64,000 nt of DNA from Hippopus hippopus (lineage: Eukaryota > Mollusca > Bivalvia > Cardiida > Cardiidae). Shown in pieces: positions 26,810-29,800 of this stretch. The position numbers and the translations under genes were made by a program. The stretch covers positions 1,178,001 to 1,242,000 of the forward strand of contig OX328109.1 in assembly GCA_946811185.2 (NCBI GenBank), read 5' to 3'. Below the pieces are notes generated by a model. The model had not been told where the DNA came from. It saw only the letters and a program-made list of their open reading frames with translations, and did no database searches. Each line of letters opens with the position of its first letter. The first letter of the stretch is position 1.

Positions 26810-29800
26810 GTAATTAGAGGGGGGTGTCAATAAGGGACACTTTGGTAGGTTTTTTTTTCCCTCCAAAGAATGATTAATATGTAATCCCAGTCTATAACAC
26901 TGGGTCTGTTGCCTCACCAAACAGATAAGCCCATTTTCAGTTTGAAAAAAGCTTCGACAGAGTTAACAGAGCTCCGGACAAGAGGGAGTGATGGTATTCT
27001 AAATATATTATTTCTCTTCCAAACCCTATGTTGTGGGTACTCATTAGAATCGTCTCGAGACGATTCTAATGAGTACCCATAACATAGGGTTTAACTCTTT
27101 ACCAAACGACAAAATTTTAGATTGGTCCAAACTGAAAGCATTTGCAGATGACAAAATTAACTCAAAAAATTGAAATTTGTTCTGGGAGGGTAGAAAACAG
27201 TGTGGGAAAAGGAGAAAATGCTGGTTACCAGCATTTTCTCCTTTTCCCACAATGTTTTTAAAAGGCTTCTTTTTCAGGGTCGTTAAAACCAGGGATTGTC
27301 TGGGAAAGGGTTAAAAGAGAATAATTGTTATTTTCAATTTTGAAATAAAAATCACTCCCTCTCTCTCGAGCTATGGTTAATTAGAGGGGGTGTGTCAAAA
27401 AGGGATATTACGGTAATTTTTTTCTCTCCATAGAATGATCAACATGTGATTCCAGTCTATAAAGACTGGATCTTTGGCTTCACCAAACAAATAAGCCAAT
27501 TTTCAGTTTAAAAAAAGCTGGGGCTTTAGGGCTTAATAGAGGGGGTGCGTGAAAAAGGGATATTATGGTAGCGATTTTTTTTCTCTCCATAGAATGATCA
27601 ATATGTAATTCCAGTCTATAAACACTGGGTCTGTTGCTTCACCAAACAGATATTGATGTTCTACGCAGCCTCCGAGATGTTCTTGTAATCATCAGCGGAT
27701 ATAAAATTGATTGGCTCTCAGAGACTTTATCCAGCACAATATAAATCTGATAGCTTCATTTGAATGTAAAACATTACACAGTCAGCCTGATTTATCCCCT
27801 CTTTCTTTATATGGACACAAGCTTTGTCTACAAATCTAGTTTACAATAAACATATTTATTTTTTCATTGTTTGAGAAACAAGTTCTTGCAACTTATACTA
27901 ATCTCGCTTGATTCTGCTTCCTAGGAACTACACCAGTACTTGCACCGAACATGTGGGCCAATGCAGTCTCAAAGTTGATACCCGCTCCCGGGTATCAAAC
28001 TCGAAACCTTATGATTACCAGGCCGACGCTCTACCTCACAACCACAGACACCACATCTAAACACCCAGACACTTGGTTACATCTAAAGGCCCAAATAGCA
28101 GTCAAAAGTAAACAATGAGGGTGTTAAAATGCATTTAAATTTCATCATACTATTAACTCTTTACCACAAAATCCCGAGTTTTAACGACCCTGAGGAAATA
28201 GCCTTTTGAAAACCTTGAGGGAAAAGGAGAAAATGCTGGTAACCAGCATTTTCTCCTTTTCCCTCAAGGTTTTCTACACTTTCACAGACAATTACCACTG
28301 TTTCAACTAAGTTTAATATCTCGTCTGCAAATGCTTTCAATTTGGACTAGTCTCAAAATTTGTCGTTTGGTAAAGAGTTAATTAATTATGAGATGACCTG
28401 CATGGTAAAATGCATCAAGGAGATGGCGTTGCATTAAACCCCCTTTTGACAGTGCACTGCTCATTTGTATATTTGGGTATGTAATTTGTCTTTTTACAAG
28501 ATTTAATCAAGTTTTATTTTTACATCTTTTCTACCAAAGAAACCGATTTGCTTTAACCCTTTACAACACAATCTCAAGTTTTTACGACCTTGAGAAAAAG
28601 GCCTTTTGAAAACATTGTGGGAAATGGAGAAAATGCTGGTAACCAGCATTTTCTCCTTTTCCCACAATGTTTTCTACCCTGTCAAAAAACTTCTGTCTAT
28701 TTTTATCGCATTAAGATTTGAAGAATGCAGATACTCTCAATTTGAAAGAGTCCGGAGTTTGTGGTTTGGTAAAGAGTTATCCTTTTACCTCACGACAAAA
28801 TTTTAGACACATCCAAATCGAAAGTATTTACGGATGACAATTTCAGTGTGGCTCAAATGATGCAATTTTTCTTTGATAGGGTAGAAAACATTGTGGAACA
28901 AGAGCGGCAAATTGTCGCAAGATGCGCCCGTCCCACTGCCAGTTGTCAAGGGGGTATAATAATCGTAAAGGGCAGGTTATGCAACAAACATGTTTACCAA
29001 GTCTCAAGTCAATTTGACTTGAGGTGACAAAGTTCCGTTCCAGACAAGCAAGAAATACTGTAAAAATGAAGATCAAAGTGGAATTACTCGAAATCCGCAC
29101 TAGGCAGAGTTATTGTTCTTGTGCACTGTACTCCGTAATATTGCAACAAACATGCATACCAAGTTTCAAGTCAGTCGGACTGGAGATGACAAAATTATGC
29201 TCCAGACAAGCAGAAAATGCTGTAAAAATGACGATCAAAAGGGAATTAAGTCAAAGACAGCATGAGGTAGAGTTATGGTTCTTTTGCACTGCAATCCGTC
29301 TTATTGCAACTAACACACATGCCAAGTTTCAAGTCAATCGGACTGGAGATGACAAAGTTATGCTCCGGACAAGCAGAAAATGCTGTAAAAATGATGATCA
29401 AAGGGAAATAACTCAAAGACAGCACGAGGTAGAGTTATGGTTCTTTTGCACTGCACTCCATATTATTGCAACAAACACACATGCCAAGTTTCAAGTCAAT
29501 CGGACTGGAGATGACAAAGTTATGCTCCGGACAAGCAGAAAATGCTGTAAAAATAACGATCAAAGGGAAATAACTCAAAGACAGCACGAGGTAGAGTTAT
29601 GGTTCTTTTGCACAGCACTCCGTATTATTGCAACAAACACACATGCCAAGTTTCAAGTCAATCGGACTGGAGATGACAAAGTTATGGTCCAGACAAAAAC
29701 TGGACACCGCCTGCCGACCCACCCAACCGCCCGCCCGCCATGGGTGATCCCATAATACGTCCCGTCTTCGACGAGCGTATAATAACTAAAAAATTAAGCC

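Larger units (their letters stand above)
26815..27660. repeat. Three ~130-150-bp repeats around the MITE-F
   Basis: Units at about 26815, 27378 and 27535: AATTAGAGGGGGTGTGTCAA, then CCATAGAATGATCAA-like sequence and CAGTCTATAA(A)CACTGGGTCT, CACCAAACAGATAAGCC. The second and third are adjacent; MITE-F separates the first. Confidence 0.8.

Noticed and set aside
29024..29755. Plus-strand open frame of 243 codons
   Set aside because: It is a translation of five ~154-bp tandem repeats in the H2 element, where the unit happens to be free of stops. No homology and no start context.
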